Assembly: GCA_945892985.1 (NCBI GenBank)
Contig: CAMDDU010000033.1
Span: forward strand, 1 to 47,441
DNA: 47,441 nucleotides
Direction: 5' to 3'
DNA from: CAITSH01 sp945892985
GTDB taxonomy: Bacteria > Pseudomonadota > Gammaproteobacteria > Burkholderiales > SG8-39
A program made the position numbers and the translations under genes. The notes beneath the pieces are model-generated. The model worked only from the letters and a program-made list of their open reading frames with translations, was not told the DNA's origin and did no database searches. Positions 34,202 to 42,912 of this stretch are shown one piece after another (position 1 is the stretch's first letter; the number at the start of each line of letters is the position of its first letter).

Positions 34202-36742
34202 ATGAAGGAAAAAACCAAGCTTTTGCCCGTCGTGACGACAGGACTTACCGTGCTCGCCTTTGGGGCATTGCTTTGCTTTTCATTCGAGTCATACCTGTTG
34301 GTGCAGGCCAAAGCCTCGGCAGTGCAACATGCCAATCGCGTCGCAGGTCAACTCGAACAGCGTCTCACCCAAGGGCTTGGCGCCACCTACGCGCTCGCTG
34401 CGCTGGTTAAACAAGGCAAGGGGAGTATTCAGGATTTCCACGGCGTTTCCAAACAGCTCATTGCCATAAGCCCGGGGATCTCTTCGCTGCAAATTGCCCC
34501 AAACGGCGTGATCCAGAGCGTCGAACCGCTGAGCGGAAACGAAATTGTGGTCGGCCAAAATCTCCTGACCGACGACAAGCGCAACAAGGAAGCCAGGTTG
34601 GCCGTACAAACGGGTCGCTTGACGCTCGCCGGTCCGTTTGAACTGCTGCAAGGAGGTGAGGCTGTCGTCGGGCGATTGCCTGTGTTCCTGGGCGGCAAAC
34701 AAGAGGCGTTCTGGGGTTTCACTACGGCTGTGCTGAGAATGTCCGACTTGCTGGATGCCTCGCACTTGGCCGATCTTGATCTGGCCGGATACAACCATGA
34801 AATTTGGCGTAAGCATCCCGACACTGACACCCGACATGTCCTGGCCAAGGCCAGGCAGTCTTTTTCCGCTGAGCCGGTAACAGTTCCAATTGATGTGCCC
34901 AACGGCCGCTGGTTCTTGAGTCTCGCCCCGACTGCGGGCTGGTTCAGCTTCGTACGGCTGTTCGCCGAAAGCATCCTTGTTCTTTTTGTCACCATGGCGA
35001 GCAGCTGGGCCGTGCATCTTTTTTTGCGCAACCAGCAGGCATTGATAAAAAGTGATGCGGATCTCCAGATAGCCGCCAGAGCGTTCGAAGCCCGGGTCGG
35101 CGTTGTCGTCACCGACGCCAATGCCGTGATCCTGCGGGTCAACCAGACTTTCACGGAAACGACGGGGTATTCGGCGGAAGAGCTTATCGGGCAGACCCCG
35201 CGTCTGTTCAAATCCGGCCGTCATGATGCGGATTTTTATACGTCAATGTGGCAAAGCTTGAAACATGAGGGCGTGTGGGAAGGTGAAGTCTGGGACCGTC
35301 GCAAGAACGGCGAAATCTATCCAAAGTGGTTGAACATCAGCGCCATAAAGGAGAAATACGGCGCAATCACCCACTACGTGGGCACACAGAATGACATCAG
35401 CGATCAGAAAGCGGCAGAGGCCAAGATATTGAATCTGGCCTTCTACGATCCGCTGACCAAACTGCCCAACCGGCGGCTCCTTCTGGACCGTCTGCACCTG
35501 GCTCTGGCCGCCGGCGCCCGTACCGGTCGCAAAGGGGCGCTGCTGTTTATCGACTTAGATGACTTCAAGACCCTGAATGACAGTCTGGGCCACGATGCCG
35601 GGGACCAGCTGCTGCAACAGGTGGCGCAGCGCCTGACTTCCTTGTTGCGCGAATCGGACACCGTGGCCAGACTGGGCGGTGATGAGTTCGTGGTCATGTT
35701 AAACGACCTGAGCGCGAATTTTTCGGATGCGGCCACCCAGGCCCAAACGGCGGGAGAAAGAATCCTGACCGCCCTCAACCAACCCTACTCACTTGGAAGT
35801 TACCAACACCACAGCACACCGAGCATCGGTGTGGCCCTGATAGGGACCCGTCAGGACACCGTCGAAGATTTACTTAAACGGGCGGATATTGCCATGTACC
35901 AGGCCAAGGCGGCAGGGCGGAATACCTTGCGATTTTTCGATCCTGAAATGCAGGCCGCCGTCAGCGCACGGGTGGAAATGTACAAGGACCTGCGCGAGGC
36001 AATATTGCAGAAGCAGTTTCTCCTCCACTATCAACCCCAATTGGACAAGGGCAGCCGTACGATTGGCGCCGAAGCGTTGCTGCGCTGGCAGCATCCGCAA
36101 CGCGGCTGGGTACCGCCAGACACGTTTATGCCCCTGGCTGAAGAAACCGGGACCATCCTGTCTCTGGGCCAATGGGTGCTGGAAACCGCTTGTGCCCAAT
36201 TGGCACTATGGGCGGCAAAGCCGTCGTTAGCCCATCTTACGATCGCGGCGAATGTCAGCGCCCGCCAATTCTATCAACCTGACTTCGTCGATCAGGTGCG
36301 AAAAACGCTCAAAGCCACGGGCGCCAATGCACAGCGGCTCAAGATCGAGTTGACTGAAAGCAGCCTGGTGGAGAACCTGGAGGACATCATCGCAAAAATG
36401 ACTGCGCTGAAGTCCATCGGCGTGAGCTTCTCGATGGACGACTTCGGCATCGGCTATTCCTGCCTTTCCTACCTCAAACAAATGCCGCTGGATCAGTTAA
36501 AAATAGACCAGTCGTTTGTCCACAACATCATCACCGATCAAAAGGATGCTGCAATTTGCAGAGCCATTGTGGCCTTGGCGCAGAGCCTGGGACTGTCGGT
36601 TATCGCTGAGGGCGTCGAAACAGAAATTCAAAAAAATTTCCTGGCAAGCATCGGCTGCGATGCTTATCAAGGCTACTTTTTCAGTCGGCCAATAAGCATC
36701 GAAAGTTTCGAGGAATATGCGCAGTCGAATCAGGCGGCATGA
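34202..36742 (+). CDS. Membrane CHASE-PAS-GGDEF-EAL cyclic di-GMP protein
   Basis: The product has 846 residues from MKEKTKLLPVVTTG at 34202. Order: membrane helix (about 8-28), periplasmic CHASE-like sensor (about 60-230, with IAPNGVIQSVEPL), second helix (about 250-272), PAS (about 290-400), GGDEF (residues 492-496, RLGGDEF) and EAL (EALLRW at about 624). The allosteric RESD site lies five residues before GGDEF. EGVETE and GYFFSRPI near the end indicate an intact phosphodiesterase domain. It can in principle both make and degrade cyclic di-GMP, in response to an external ligand. Its last 62 bp overlap the truncated gene on the other strand. Confidence 0.93.
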   Translation: MKEKTKLLPVVTTGLTVLAFGALLCFSFESYLLVQAKASAVQHANRVAGQLEQRLTQGLGATYALAALVKQGKGSIQDFHGVSKQLIAISPGISSLQIAPNGVIQSVEPLSGNEIVVGQNLLTDDKRNKEARLAVQTGRLTLAGPFELLQGGEAVVGRLPVFLGGKQEAFWGFTTAVLRMSDLLDASHLADLDLAGYNHEIWRKHPDTDTRHVLAKARQSFSAEPVTVPIDVPNGRWFLSLAPTAGWFSFVRLFAESILVLFVTMASSWAVHLFLRNQQALIKSDADLQIAARAFEARVGVVVTDANAVILRVNQTFTETTGYSAEELIGQTPRLFKSGRHDADFYTSMWQSLKHEGVWEGEVWDRRKNGEIYPKWLNISAIKEKYGAITHYVGTQNDISDQKAAEAKILNLAFYDPLTKLPNRRLLLDRLHLALAAGARTGRKGALLFIDLDDFKTLNDSLGHDAGDQLLQQVAQRLTSLLRESDTVARLGGDEFVVMLNDLSANFSDAATQAQTAGERILTALNQPYSLGSYQHHSTPSIGVALIGTRQDTVEDLLKRADIAMYQAKAAGRNTLRFFDPEMQAAVSARVEMYKDLREAILQKQFLLHYQPQLDKGSRTIGAEALLRWQHPQRGWVPPDTFMPLAEETGTILSLGQWVLETACAQLALWAAKPSLAHLTIAANVSARQFYQPDFVDQVRKTLKATGANAQRLKIELTESSLVENLEDIIAKMTALKSIGVSFSMDDFGIGYSCLSYLKQMPLDQLKIDQSFVHNIITDQKDAAICRAIVALAQSLGLSVIAEGVETEIQKNFLASIGCDAYQGYFFSRPISIESFEEYAQSNQAA

Positions 36743-37724
36743 ACCTGGCAACGCAGCGATTCTTGCGTATTTTTAGCGACCTGCGTATCTCCGTCTTTCG
36801 TATGGAAACACTGAACAAGTCCTCCGCTGCGCAGTCGAGCGGGTGCGCGTTGCCCGTCGCTCTGAGGATGGTGGGTTCGATATCGTGTGCAGGCATTGGC
36901 ACGATGGAGGCCAGGAACGCCCACTGATCCCGGTAAGGCCGCAAGTCAGCATCGACAAACTCACTGAAGCCCTTCTCGCGCGGTGCTTTTTGCAGTGGCA
37001 GCGCGATCAGGTTGCCGAAACCACCTTTGGGCATTGAATCCTGATTGGGAAACAGCCGATCGTAGGATTCGAGCTTGAGTTGCCGCGTGCGAGCGCAGGT
37101 GTGGCTAATAATCGCCGCACCGAGTCGGCGTGCATCCCGAGCAGACACGCTGGCGCTGAAGAAAACCCAGGCGTGCGCACCGTTGCCAGAACGTGATATC
37201 TCAAGGGCGACCGGCACGCCCAGCTCGTGACACGACTGGTAAAACGCCTTGACATCCTCACGCCATTGCGCCTCGTCGAAATCAGCAGCGAGAAAATGGC
37301 AGCTGTCGTCAGCCAGCAGCGGATAGACGCCCACTGTGCGTTTGCCAGCGAGATGCTCGTAGATGACTGTATCCGACAAGGGAATCAGCAGACGGTTATT
37401 GCATTCCCCACATTTGATGCGCGGCTTTTCGCAGACACCGGCGAGCCATTCGTTGCCGCAGGCCGGTGCATAGCCAGATTTACCGGTAGTTTTGCTTTCC
37501 CAGCGGATCGGGTAGACGTCGGTGCGGCCGCGGAATAGCCGCCGAAACAGCGCCACCTTCTCGGCCGTGGAAAAACGGGATAGTTCTGACTCCGGGACGA
37601 GCGGCGCGGGCTTGGGCGGTGGTGGCTCAGGTGGCAAGCGCCATTCGATGCCGTGATGATCCAGCAGCGCGATCAGGCGGGTGTTTTCGGCGTGCAGTGC
37701 GGCCGACTGATCGCGTTCAGTCAT
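36681..37724 (-). pseudogene. TOTE-type archaeo-eukaryotic primase domain, truncated
   Basis: The frame gives 347 residues from MTERDQSAALHAENTRLIAL at 37724. A conserved YAPACGNEWLAGVCEKPRIK zinc-binding stretch precedes the AEP catalytic part: LAADFDE (metal-binding acids) and RSGNGAHAWVFF. The family then normally continues into a helicase region of several hundred residues. Here homology ends around TILRATGNAHPLD, and the rest (about 50 residues) runs into the 3' end of the GGDEF-EAL gene. The helicase half is lost, so the conflict-system gene is probably dead. The start overlaps the preceding gene by 8 bp. Confidence 0.75.
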
Positions 37725-38262
37725 CGGCTCCGTAGTCGGCCAGCAGGTCGCGCATGTCATCGCTCACGCCATAGCCAAAGTTGCGACAAATTCGCTGTGC
37801 AGTACGAAGCCTGTCCCATAAGGGCTGGCGTTGCGCATCCGTTAAACTGGAGATGGTTTTCAAGGCCTGCTCGAACATCCGCACCAGCGCGTCGAAGTAG
37901 CCCTCATCCTGCAGGCCGACATCATCACTGAACCCCGAGGCCCGCTCACAATAGAACACCATCAGTTCGGCCAGGCCTTCGGCTTGGCCAATGGCATTCC
38001 TGTAATCGGCGATAGACTTTTTGGCTTTGGCGACCGAAGTGTTCTGATTCTTGAACATATCGGGCCACAGCCAGCGATTGATGATGGCCTTGTAGGGCTT
38101 GAGCACATCGTCGCCCAGACTGAGACGGGCGTGCAGAAAGGCTTGGTTATCCGTGTTGGCCGCGTACAGGTCTTGGAGCAACCCGAGCAAGCCAGCGCGG
38201 TCGAAATCGGCCAGTCTGGTTTTGACGTCACTCCACGAGACTGAGTTTTTCCTGGTGGCCAT
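37717..38262 (-). CDS. Hypothetical protein beside the TOTE primase
   Basis: This 181-residue soluble, mostly helical protein starts MATRKNSVSWSDVKTRLADF. I do not recognise a catalytic motif. The acidic C-terminus (SDDMRDLLADYGADD) and the segment FYCERASGFSDDVGLQDEGYF look conserved in style. It overlaps the TOTE-type gene by 8 bp, so they were one operon, and it may be an accessory factor of that system. Its frame is intact. Confidence 0.6.
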   Translation of the reverse strand: MATRKNSVSWSDVKTRLADFDRAGLLGLLQDLYAANTDNQAFLHARLSLGDDVLKPYKAIINRWLWPDMFKNQNTSVAKAKKSIADYRNAIGQAEGLAELMVFYCERASGFSDDVGLQDEGYFDALVRMFEQALKTISSLTDAQRQPLWDRLRTAQRICRNFGYGVSDDMRDLLADYGADD

Positions 38263-38265
38263 TCC

Positions 38266-38586
38266 TTACTCCCTATCGCCGCCAGGCTTGCGCCCATCAT
38301 TGATCTGCTTAATCACCCAGTCGAAGTCGCTCTCAAACAGGCGATCCTGCACGATGCGGTATCTCTCGAATTCACTTTCAGCATGTGCCTTGGCGATTTC
38401 TGCGGTGACCTTGCCAGCATCTTGTAGAATTTCCCTGTCCCAGAGTTTCAAAAAGCCGCTAAGGCGCTCTTCCCAATCAGCCATGGTCATAGGCATGCGG
38501 CGCATGGCTTGAAATTCTGCCATATCGAGATAGGCGGAGACAAGTTGCCCCCACCGTTGCGATAACTCCTTGTCGCGCAAGCGCAT
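38266..38586 (-). pseudogene. C-terminal fragment of a RhuM-family protein
   Basis: The 106 residues align with the end of RhuM (virulence RhuM family): LVSAYLDMAEFQAMRR, MTMADWEERLSGFLKLWDRE and DAGKVTAEIAKAHAESEFER. The large N-terminal part of RhuM (about 200 residues) is missing and only a stop-containing stretch precedes the fragment. It may have been joined here by deletion. RhuM genes are common in genomic islands, often next to restriction systems. It is 3 bp before the hypothetical gene on the same strand. Confidence 0.75.
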
Positions 38587-38625
38587 CTTCTTGATATGGT
38601 CGGCCGGATTACTGTGGCGATGTAC

Positions 38626-38853
38626 TCACGAGCCCTCAATCACCCGCGCCACGTCACAATGACACACAGCGCACTTGCCAACCAGCAGCAGATCGCCACC
38701 CTTGATGGTTCCGCTGAAATTCGTGATCGTCACCTCGTGGCGGCATTGCCCGCACCACACATTGGCCAGCAATAACTGGCGGATGTTGGCTGGGATGGAC
38801 TCCCAGCGCTGGCGGGCGGGGCGGGTGAAATTAGGAAGCGACTCAACGGCCAT
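38626..38853 (-). CDS. Small zinc-ribbon protein, 75 aa
   Basis: Two CxxC pairs, WCGQCRHE and GKCAVCHCDV, about 25 residues apart, make a zinc ribbon. The N-terminus MAVESLPNFTRPARQRWESI precedes it. Similar small proteins are frequent on mobile elements, but I know no function. It lies between the RhuM and AlbA_2 remnants. Confidence 0.6.
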   Translation of the reverse strand: MAVESLPNFTRPARQRWESIPANIRQLLLANVWCGQCRHEVTITNFSGTIKGGDLLLVGKCAVCHCDVARVIEGS

Positions 38854-38871
38854 GGCTCATTCTTCCGATTT

Positions 38872-39851
38872 TTAGCCTGCGCCGCCACCGGGATGCGTAT
38901 CCAGCCAGCGCAGGCCAATGGCAGTTAGGCGATAGCGCTGGTTGCGGCTAGTTGGCTTGTCAGGCAGAGTCATCTCGACCACCCTCATCTCCAAAGCCGG
39001 CTTGAGGTAGGCCGTGCGGAAGTGCTCCCCTCCTTTCAGACCAAGGGCAGACTGGATTTGCTGCCGAGTCTTCTCGCCAACCACGGCGCGCAATAGGCGT
39101 TCGACTTCCCCTGCGACTTTCCCCCCACCAACTGTCGGGACAAGGGACAAGGGATGACGCGGAAGCCGGATCACGAACGAGAGGCGGTCGTCGTCCGTCT
39201 CGAACAGCGGCGCGGGTGAGCCGTTGGCCGCCATTTCCTTCAGGATTTTCGGGATGCCAGTGGATCGCCCTTCGGTCATCTCCAGTTCCTTGAAGAACTC
39301 CCCAATCCGCCGGTTGCGGTAGCGGCGGCTGACAATACGCCCTGCGTGAAAGTCTTCCAGCCGGATCGACCGATCCGGGCCAGGAAAGCTCAAGATGACC
39401 AGTTCTTCGTTGCTGATGCGCACTTCGATGGGCTCGCGCTCCTCGTAAGACCGGTGGTAGACCGCGTTGACCAGGGCTTCCTCGATGGCGGCGTAGGGGA
39501 AGTTCCAGATCCGCGTAGCCTCGGCGCGGTCAGGATGCTTGATGACCGTCTCGCGCAAGTAGTTGCGCTGGATGTAGTTCAAAGCCTCGCGCGTCATCCG
39601 CGCCAGCGGCCCCTTGAAAATCTTTTCCTCAAACCGATCCCCGCCTGCGCCTTCTGGAAACCAGACCACATCGATCTGCACGCCGGGGAAAAATCGCTCC
39701 GGCGTCTCATTGAAAAACACCAAACCCACGTTCTTGGGCCACGGCGACTCGGTGGGCCCGCCCGCCACGTTCATCTGCCGAGCCAGTGCCTCGACCGATA
39801 ACCCGTGCGCTGACGCAGCAGGTCGTTGAGATTAATGGGAAGTTTTGTCAT
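38872..39851 (-). pseudogene. AlbA_2/Schlafen-type ATP-binding protein with internal deletion
   Basis: The 3' part (38872-39774) encodes 300 residues of a putative transcriptional regulator with an ATPase-like region: PYAAIEEALVNAVYHRSYEE, GRSTGIPKILKEMAANGSP and a winged-helix end. Just upstream, in a different frame, the start codon at 39851 is followed by MTKLPINLNDLLRQRTG, the usual first residues of this family. The two pieces are only about 30 bp apart: the N-terminal AlbA_2 domain, some 170 residues in intact relatives (from memory), has been deleted with a frameshift. The frame then meets a TGA. Not functional as written. Confidence 0.75.
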
Positions 39852-39875
39852 ATCAGGGCCACTGCCGCTTTCTCA

Positions 39876-40645
39876 TCACATACTGCTAGTCAGTCCAGGC
39901 AAACTGGCTTTTCCGGGAGGATTGGCTGCCCATGCGCCGTCGCAAAGGGAGTCAATCACATCGCGCAGGGCGGTAATCAATGTCACCAAGGCATAGATGG
40001 CGTGCTTGGCGGCAGTATCCAGCTCCGAGGCTCGAACATGTAGTTGCGCCACACCCATCTGCTGCTGGTTCATGTCACTGATCAGGCTGGTCGCAGAGCC
40101 ACCGAATGCGGCACTCGCCATCCGCCCTTCAATTGAGCACGTTGGCGCTCCCTCGGCGTGGCCTTCGTTTGCATGATCTGGCTGGCAATTTCGCCCCACT
40201 GCACGATGGGATCGGCCATCGCTTGATGCCCTTGGCCGGTAAGCTTGTTGATGTTGGAATAACGCCCGCCAGGGTGGGCGACATCATCCAAAAATCCCAG
40301 GATGACGATCGACAACGAATCGGCCTGAAATACATCCAGTACAGTCACGCCGTGCGTGGCGCAGACGCCCTTCGTGGCATAGAAGAGGGAACGGGGTTTG
40401 TGACCGTAATCCTCTACGGTCTTGCTGTCTGGTGGAACCAGCTTGTTGCGTTCCATATGATCGAGAATCAAGACCAGCTTCAGTACCCGTTCAAAACCAA
40501 TCGACAACTCGAAGAACGCCGAATAGAACAGCCCCTTCTTGTCGCCGAGATTGGCACGGCGCAGTGCGGTCAGCCCATTGCACAGGCAAGCTGGGGCCAG
40601 CAACCCCTCTTGCTCCAGCAGAAACCAAGTCGCGCTGAAGGCCAT
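39876..40645 (-). pseudogene. Unknown protein, frameshifted near 40100
   Basis: The frame from the ATG at 40645 (MAFSATWFLLEQEGLLAPA) shows good coding character (FYSAFFELSIGFERVLKLVL) and ends after about 187 residues at 40082. A second open frame on the same strand (40199-39876) continues with SATSLISDMNQQQMGVAQLH and a plausible C-terminus. One indel near 40090-40140 would join them into about 257 residues. The family is not recognised. The ATG overlaps the stop of the small ORF at 40645-40752, suggesting translational coupling before decay. Confidence 0.5.
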
Positions 40646-40752
40646 CAAGCATCCCCCCTCTCGCTCAGCAGAGCGGCGAACGAATTGTCGTCAGCAACAT
40701 GGAAGGCAACGATCTTAATGGCGAGAGCCAACGGTGGCCGGTAGTCTGTCAT
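40645..40752 (-). CDS. Short ORF (35 aa) overlapping the next gene
   Basis: ATG at 40752 gives 35 residues ending SFAALLSERGDA, with stop TGA overlapping the next gene's ATG (TGATG arrangement). It could be a coupling leader or the truncated end of a longer gene. I do not recognise it. Confidence 0.35.
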   Translation of the reverse strand: MTDYRPPLALAIKIVAFHVADDNSFAALLSERGDA

Positions 40753-40788
40753 GGAGCCACACCTCCGGCACACTTTGATTTTTTAAAT

Positions 40789-40833
40789 TGGTGGAGAGGA
40801 TGAGGATCGAACTCACGACCTCCGCATTGCGAA
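40789..40833 (-). other. 3' half of tRNA-Ala(CGC): attachment-site remnant
   Basis: On the minus strand: anticodon loop TTCGCAA, 3' anticodon stem TGCGG, variable loop AGGTC, T arm GTGAG-TTCGATC-CTCAT, acceptor strand CCTCTCC, A73, CCA. T at acceptor position 70 fits the G3-U70 identity of alanine tRNAs. Upstream of the anticodon loop the match stops (TATAA instead of the expected CCGCA). This is what integration by a tyrosine recombinase with crossover at the anticodon loop leaves at the distal end of an island. The rest of the tRNA would lie beyond the right edge. Confidence 0.8.
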
Positions 40834-40837
40834 TTAT

Positions 40838-41111
40838 ACAGCTGATATTATAACATGTTGTTTATAAGAACAATAAACTTTAGTAGTATAGTTTGTAGTA
40901 TAGCTGTGAGGCAAAATTAATCAAATAATTCCGTGACTTAGCGTGACCTTGTATTTTCATAATGTCGCCATTTGCACTTAGGTTTTGTTATCGCGTAGCC
41001 GTCGCAAGGATACGATTTAGCTGCACGCTCAAACCACCGTCGCGCTACAGAACGCTTACTAGCCGCGACCACCACGGCACAAACACTTCGCCAACTCACG
41101 CACGGCTTAGC
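40838..41111. other. AT-rich end of the island, no supported gene
   Basis: Very AT-rich near 40838-40930, with TAGTATAG repeated at 40882 and 40896. A minus-strand open frame (40938-41147) begins with the shared palindrome region and has no recognisable family. It is the segment that differs from the other copies downstream of the palindrome. Confidence 0.4.
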
Positions 41112-41132
41112 AGCGTCGATTAAAACGACGCT
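41112..41132. repeat. Cassette-boundary palindrome, copy 1
   Basis: AGCGTCG and CGACGCT flank the loop ATTAAAA. The coiled-coil ORF side (41133 onwards) matches the other copies; the left side does not. Confidence 0.85.
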
Positions 41133-41152
41133 TGCATCAACAAGCAACCGCG

Positions 41153-41335
41153 TTAGCTACCCAGCGCCATGATCTGCTGTGCTGCAACCGCGCTCTGTTG
41201 CGCCTTTGCCGCTTGTTGCCGCGCACGCTCAGCCTTCACAGCCGCTTGCGCACGCTTGACGGTGGCCTGCAATGCGGCCACGCGCTGCTGTTCTGGTGTC
41301 TTGGGCTTTACGGGTTTTATTTCTGAGAGGCGCAT
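41153..41335 (-). CDS. Coiled-coil small protein of the array (60 aa)
   Basis: MRLSEIKPVKPKTPEQQ is followed by a long Ala/Lys/Arg/Gln helix (KRAQAAVKAERARQQAAKA) ending QQIMALGS. Its homologue at 45845-46027 is also exactly 60 residues and a third, frameshifted one lies at 42482-42644. The same C-terminal half is fused to the recombinase end at 47007-47130. TATAAAT lies a few bases before the ATG in both intact copies and no ribosome site is seen. Small ORFs of this kind, starting KPKTPEQ, seem to accompany phage-type integrases in islands (from memory). DNA-binding or recombination-accessory function is inference. Confidence 0.65.
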   Translation of the reverse strand: MRLSEIKPVKPKTPEQQRVAALQATVKRAQAAVKAERARQQAAKAQQSAVAAQQIMALGS

Positions 41336-41394
41336 TGGGTATTTATATGCACGCAAAATAACGCTTCACTTAAAACGACACTTTTGTGTATCGC

Positions 41395-42381
41395 TTACCC
41401 ACCTTCATCTGGGTTCGGATTCATCATATCGCCGAGACTCTTGAATCCTTTTTGACGAGCAATTATTTTCATTTTTTCTGCCGCTTCACAATTTTGATAG
41501 ATTTTTCTCAAGACGACTTTACGCAGAGTGATTCCGATCTCGTCGATATACGGGTTTGAGCTCTCATCAAATTGGATCCTGATATACGCATTGTTTCGTC
41601 TCAACATAAGCGGTAACGGCTTATCCAATGGATCAAATGAATGCAAATAGCAAAACTTTTGCCAGCCATCCTTTTTTATGACCTCATTAACATTGCTGTC
41701 GCACGATATGCCATCTATCGCTACAGCGCCTTTACTCTTACCAAATGCACCGTCTCTACACGCGAATCCAATATTTGCGATTGGCTCCTCCAGCCCGCTA
41801 AAATTATTGCCGCGTCCATCGTAGGCTAGGTGTAAATGATTTTTCGAAAAATAATAGGGACCACCGTCAATTTCAAGCGCCTCCCCATAACTATGAACTT
41901 TGACCTTCTCACCCAATACCGCGCCCGAAAATGACATCGAATCAGATTTAACGTTTTCCACCTTCTCTGTCCCACCCCGCATCCACGCGTTTAAGCCAAA
42001 TCCGCTTGCGACTAAAATCGCTATCGCCACAACAATCAGTCTCTTATTTGTAGCGCGCCCTGACGGACTTTTCTCCATACCAGCGCCAGCCAAACGTTCT
42101 GCGATGTTGGCCGTTATTGGTGGCACAACAACATGCGTAAGAACTGGTTCTGACGGTTGCTGCGAAGATGCAGACTCGGCTGCCTGCGTTCGCGCAGCAC
42201 CGCAACTGCGACAAAACTTGGCCGTCGCAACGAAATCAGCGCCGCACTTGCCGCATGTATTTTCTCGTGCGACTGAGGCTGACTTCCCCGTATCGACAAT
42301 GGTCCGCACCTGACCAGCACCACAGTGCCTGCAAAATTTAGCGCCAACTACAAGCTCTTTGCCACAGGCAGTACAAGCCAT
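41395..42381 (-). CDS. Array protein D: double zinc ribbon - TM - unique C-terminal domain
   Basis: The product has 328 residues from MACTACGKELVVGAKFCRHC at 42381, with GGGGA as ribosome site. Two zinc ribbons (CxxC...CxxC, about residues 3-20 and 43-60), a linker containing VLTHVVVPPITANIA, a membrane helix near residues 113-132, then a 195-residue C-terminal domain with no resemblance to A or B (for example SYGEALEIDGGPYYFSKNHL). I do not recognise that domain. Followed by a coiled-coil ORF and the palindrome. The zinc ribbons should be cytoplasmic and the variable domain periplasmic. Confidence 0.75.
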   Translation of the reverse strand: MACTACGKELVVGAKFCRHCGAGQVRTIVDTGKSASVARENTCGKCGADFVATAKFCRSCGAARTQAAESASSQQPSEPVLTHVVVPPITANIAERLAGAGMEKSPSGRATNKRLIVVAIAILVASGFGLNAWMRGGTEKVENVKSDSMSFSGAVLGEKVKVHSYGEALEIDGGPYYFSKNHLHLAYDGRGNNFSGLEEPIANIGFACRDGAFGKSKGAVAIDGISCDSNVNEVIKKDGWQKFCYLHSFDPLDKPLPLMLRRNNAYIRIQFDESSNPYIDEIGITLRKVVLRKIYQNCEAAEKMKIIARQKGFKSLGDMMNPNPDEGG

Positions 42382-42441
42382 TGTCAATCCCCAATATTTT
42401 TTATTGCTCTCACTTTTTTGCTTTTGCAATGCATGAGAACA

Positions 42442-42462
42442 AGCGTCGATTAAAACGACGCT
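42442..42462. repeat. Cassette-boundary palindrome, copy 2
   Basis: Same AGCGTCG/CGACGCT arms and ATTAAAA loop as copies 1 and 3. It lies between the relic coiled-coil ORF and gene D. Confidence 0.85.
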
Positions 42463-42481
42463 GGCGCCGATAAGTAATACG

Positions 42482-42644
42482 CTACCCACCCAGCGCACTG
42501 ATCTACTGCGCTGCATTGCAGCGCTCTGTTGTGCATCGGCCGTTTGTTGCCACGCACGTTCCGCTTTAACTGCACCCTGTGCACGCTTAACCGTGGCCTG
42601 CAATGCAGTGACACGCTGCAGCAGCTTAGCTTGGCTTTAGGCAT
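42482..42644 (-). pseudogene. Decayed coiled-coil ORF of the array
   Basis: The codons for QATVKRAQGAVKAERAWQQ and AQQSAA are recognisable, but the beginning carries an in-frame TAA (MPKAK start out of frame) and the end has shifted by one base so that the MALGG stop is no longer used. It is therefore a relic of the 60-residue ORF at 41153 and 45845. Confidence 0.65.
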
Positions 42645-42740
42645 GCTTGGGTAGCCAGTTCGGGTTAAAGCAGCGTGTAGGCGCTTACGCAAGTCTTAGT
42701 TGAAAAGCCAAGCAAACATAGTTTGCTCATTGACAAGAAA

Positions 42741-42771
42741 GGAACCTATATCCTGTAAAAATATAGGTTCC
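42741..42771 (-). terminator. Intrinsic terminator of array gene C
   Basis: GGAACCTATAT and ATATAGGTTCC form a perfect 11-bp stem with a nine-base loop; on the minus strand TTTCTT follows. It lies about 140 bp after the gene C stop, and is bracketed by AT-rich DNA. Confidence 0.65.
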
Positions 42772-42912
42772 ATGTTTTCAACAGCAATAAATTCTCAATC
42801 CCTGTGGTTTATGCCACTTTCCACATAATGAATTTCAACTTTCAAAATTTTATTATTTCTCAATTCGTTCATACCGTTTATTAATTCAGGTATTTCTGGA
42901 ACGTCGAGTATT

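Larger units (their letters stand above)
41109..41335 (-). repeat. Array repeat, partial copy 0 (palindrome plus coiled-coil ORF)
   Basis: Nearly identical to 45804-46027 across the palindrome, the adjoining TTGCATCAACAAGCAACCGC and the coiled-coil ORF. The zinc-ribbon part is absent here. Confidence 0.8.
42104..42644 (-). repeat. Array repeat, copy 1 (head of gene D plus upstream coiled-coil relic)
   Basis: From the VLTHVVVPPITAN codons through the zinc ribbons, the GGGGATTGACAATG start region, the palindrome and the degenerate coiled-coil ORF, this matches 45463-46027 almost base for base in the zinc-ribbon part. Identity stops just after the linker, so the C-terminal domains are not shared. 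Confidence 0.85.

Noticed and set aside
40106..40744. 212-residue plus-strand open frame opposite the frameshifted gene
   Set aside because: Composition looks antisense; the minus strand has better coding character (SAFFELSIGFERVLKLVL) and coupled starts.
40938..41147. Minus-strand frame of 69 residues starting in the palindrome region
   Set aside because: Starts with the same residues as the read-through frames upstream of genes B and D, which arise from repeat DNA; the rest has no family features.
42382..42603. N-terminal extension of gene D (and likewise gene B) through the palindrome
   Set aside because: The frame is open, but a good ribosome site (GGGGA) precedes MACTACGKEL, and gene A does not keep the extension.
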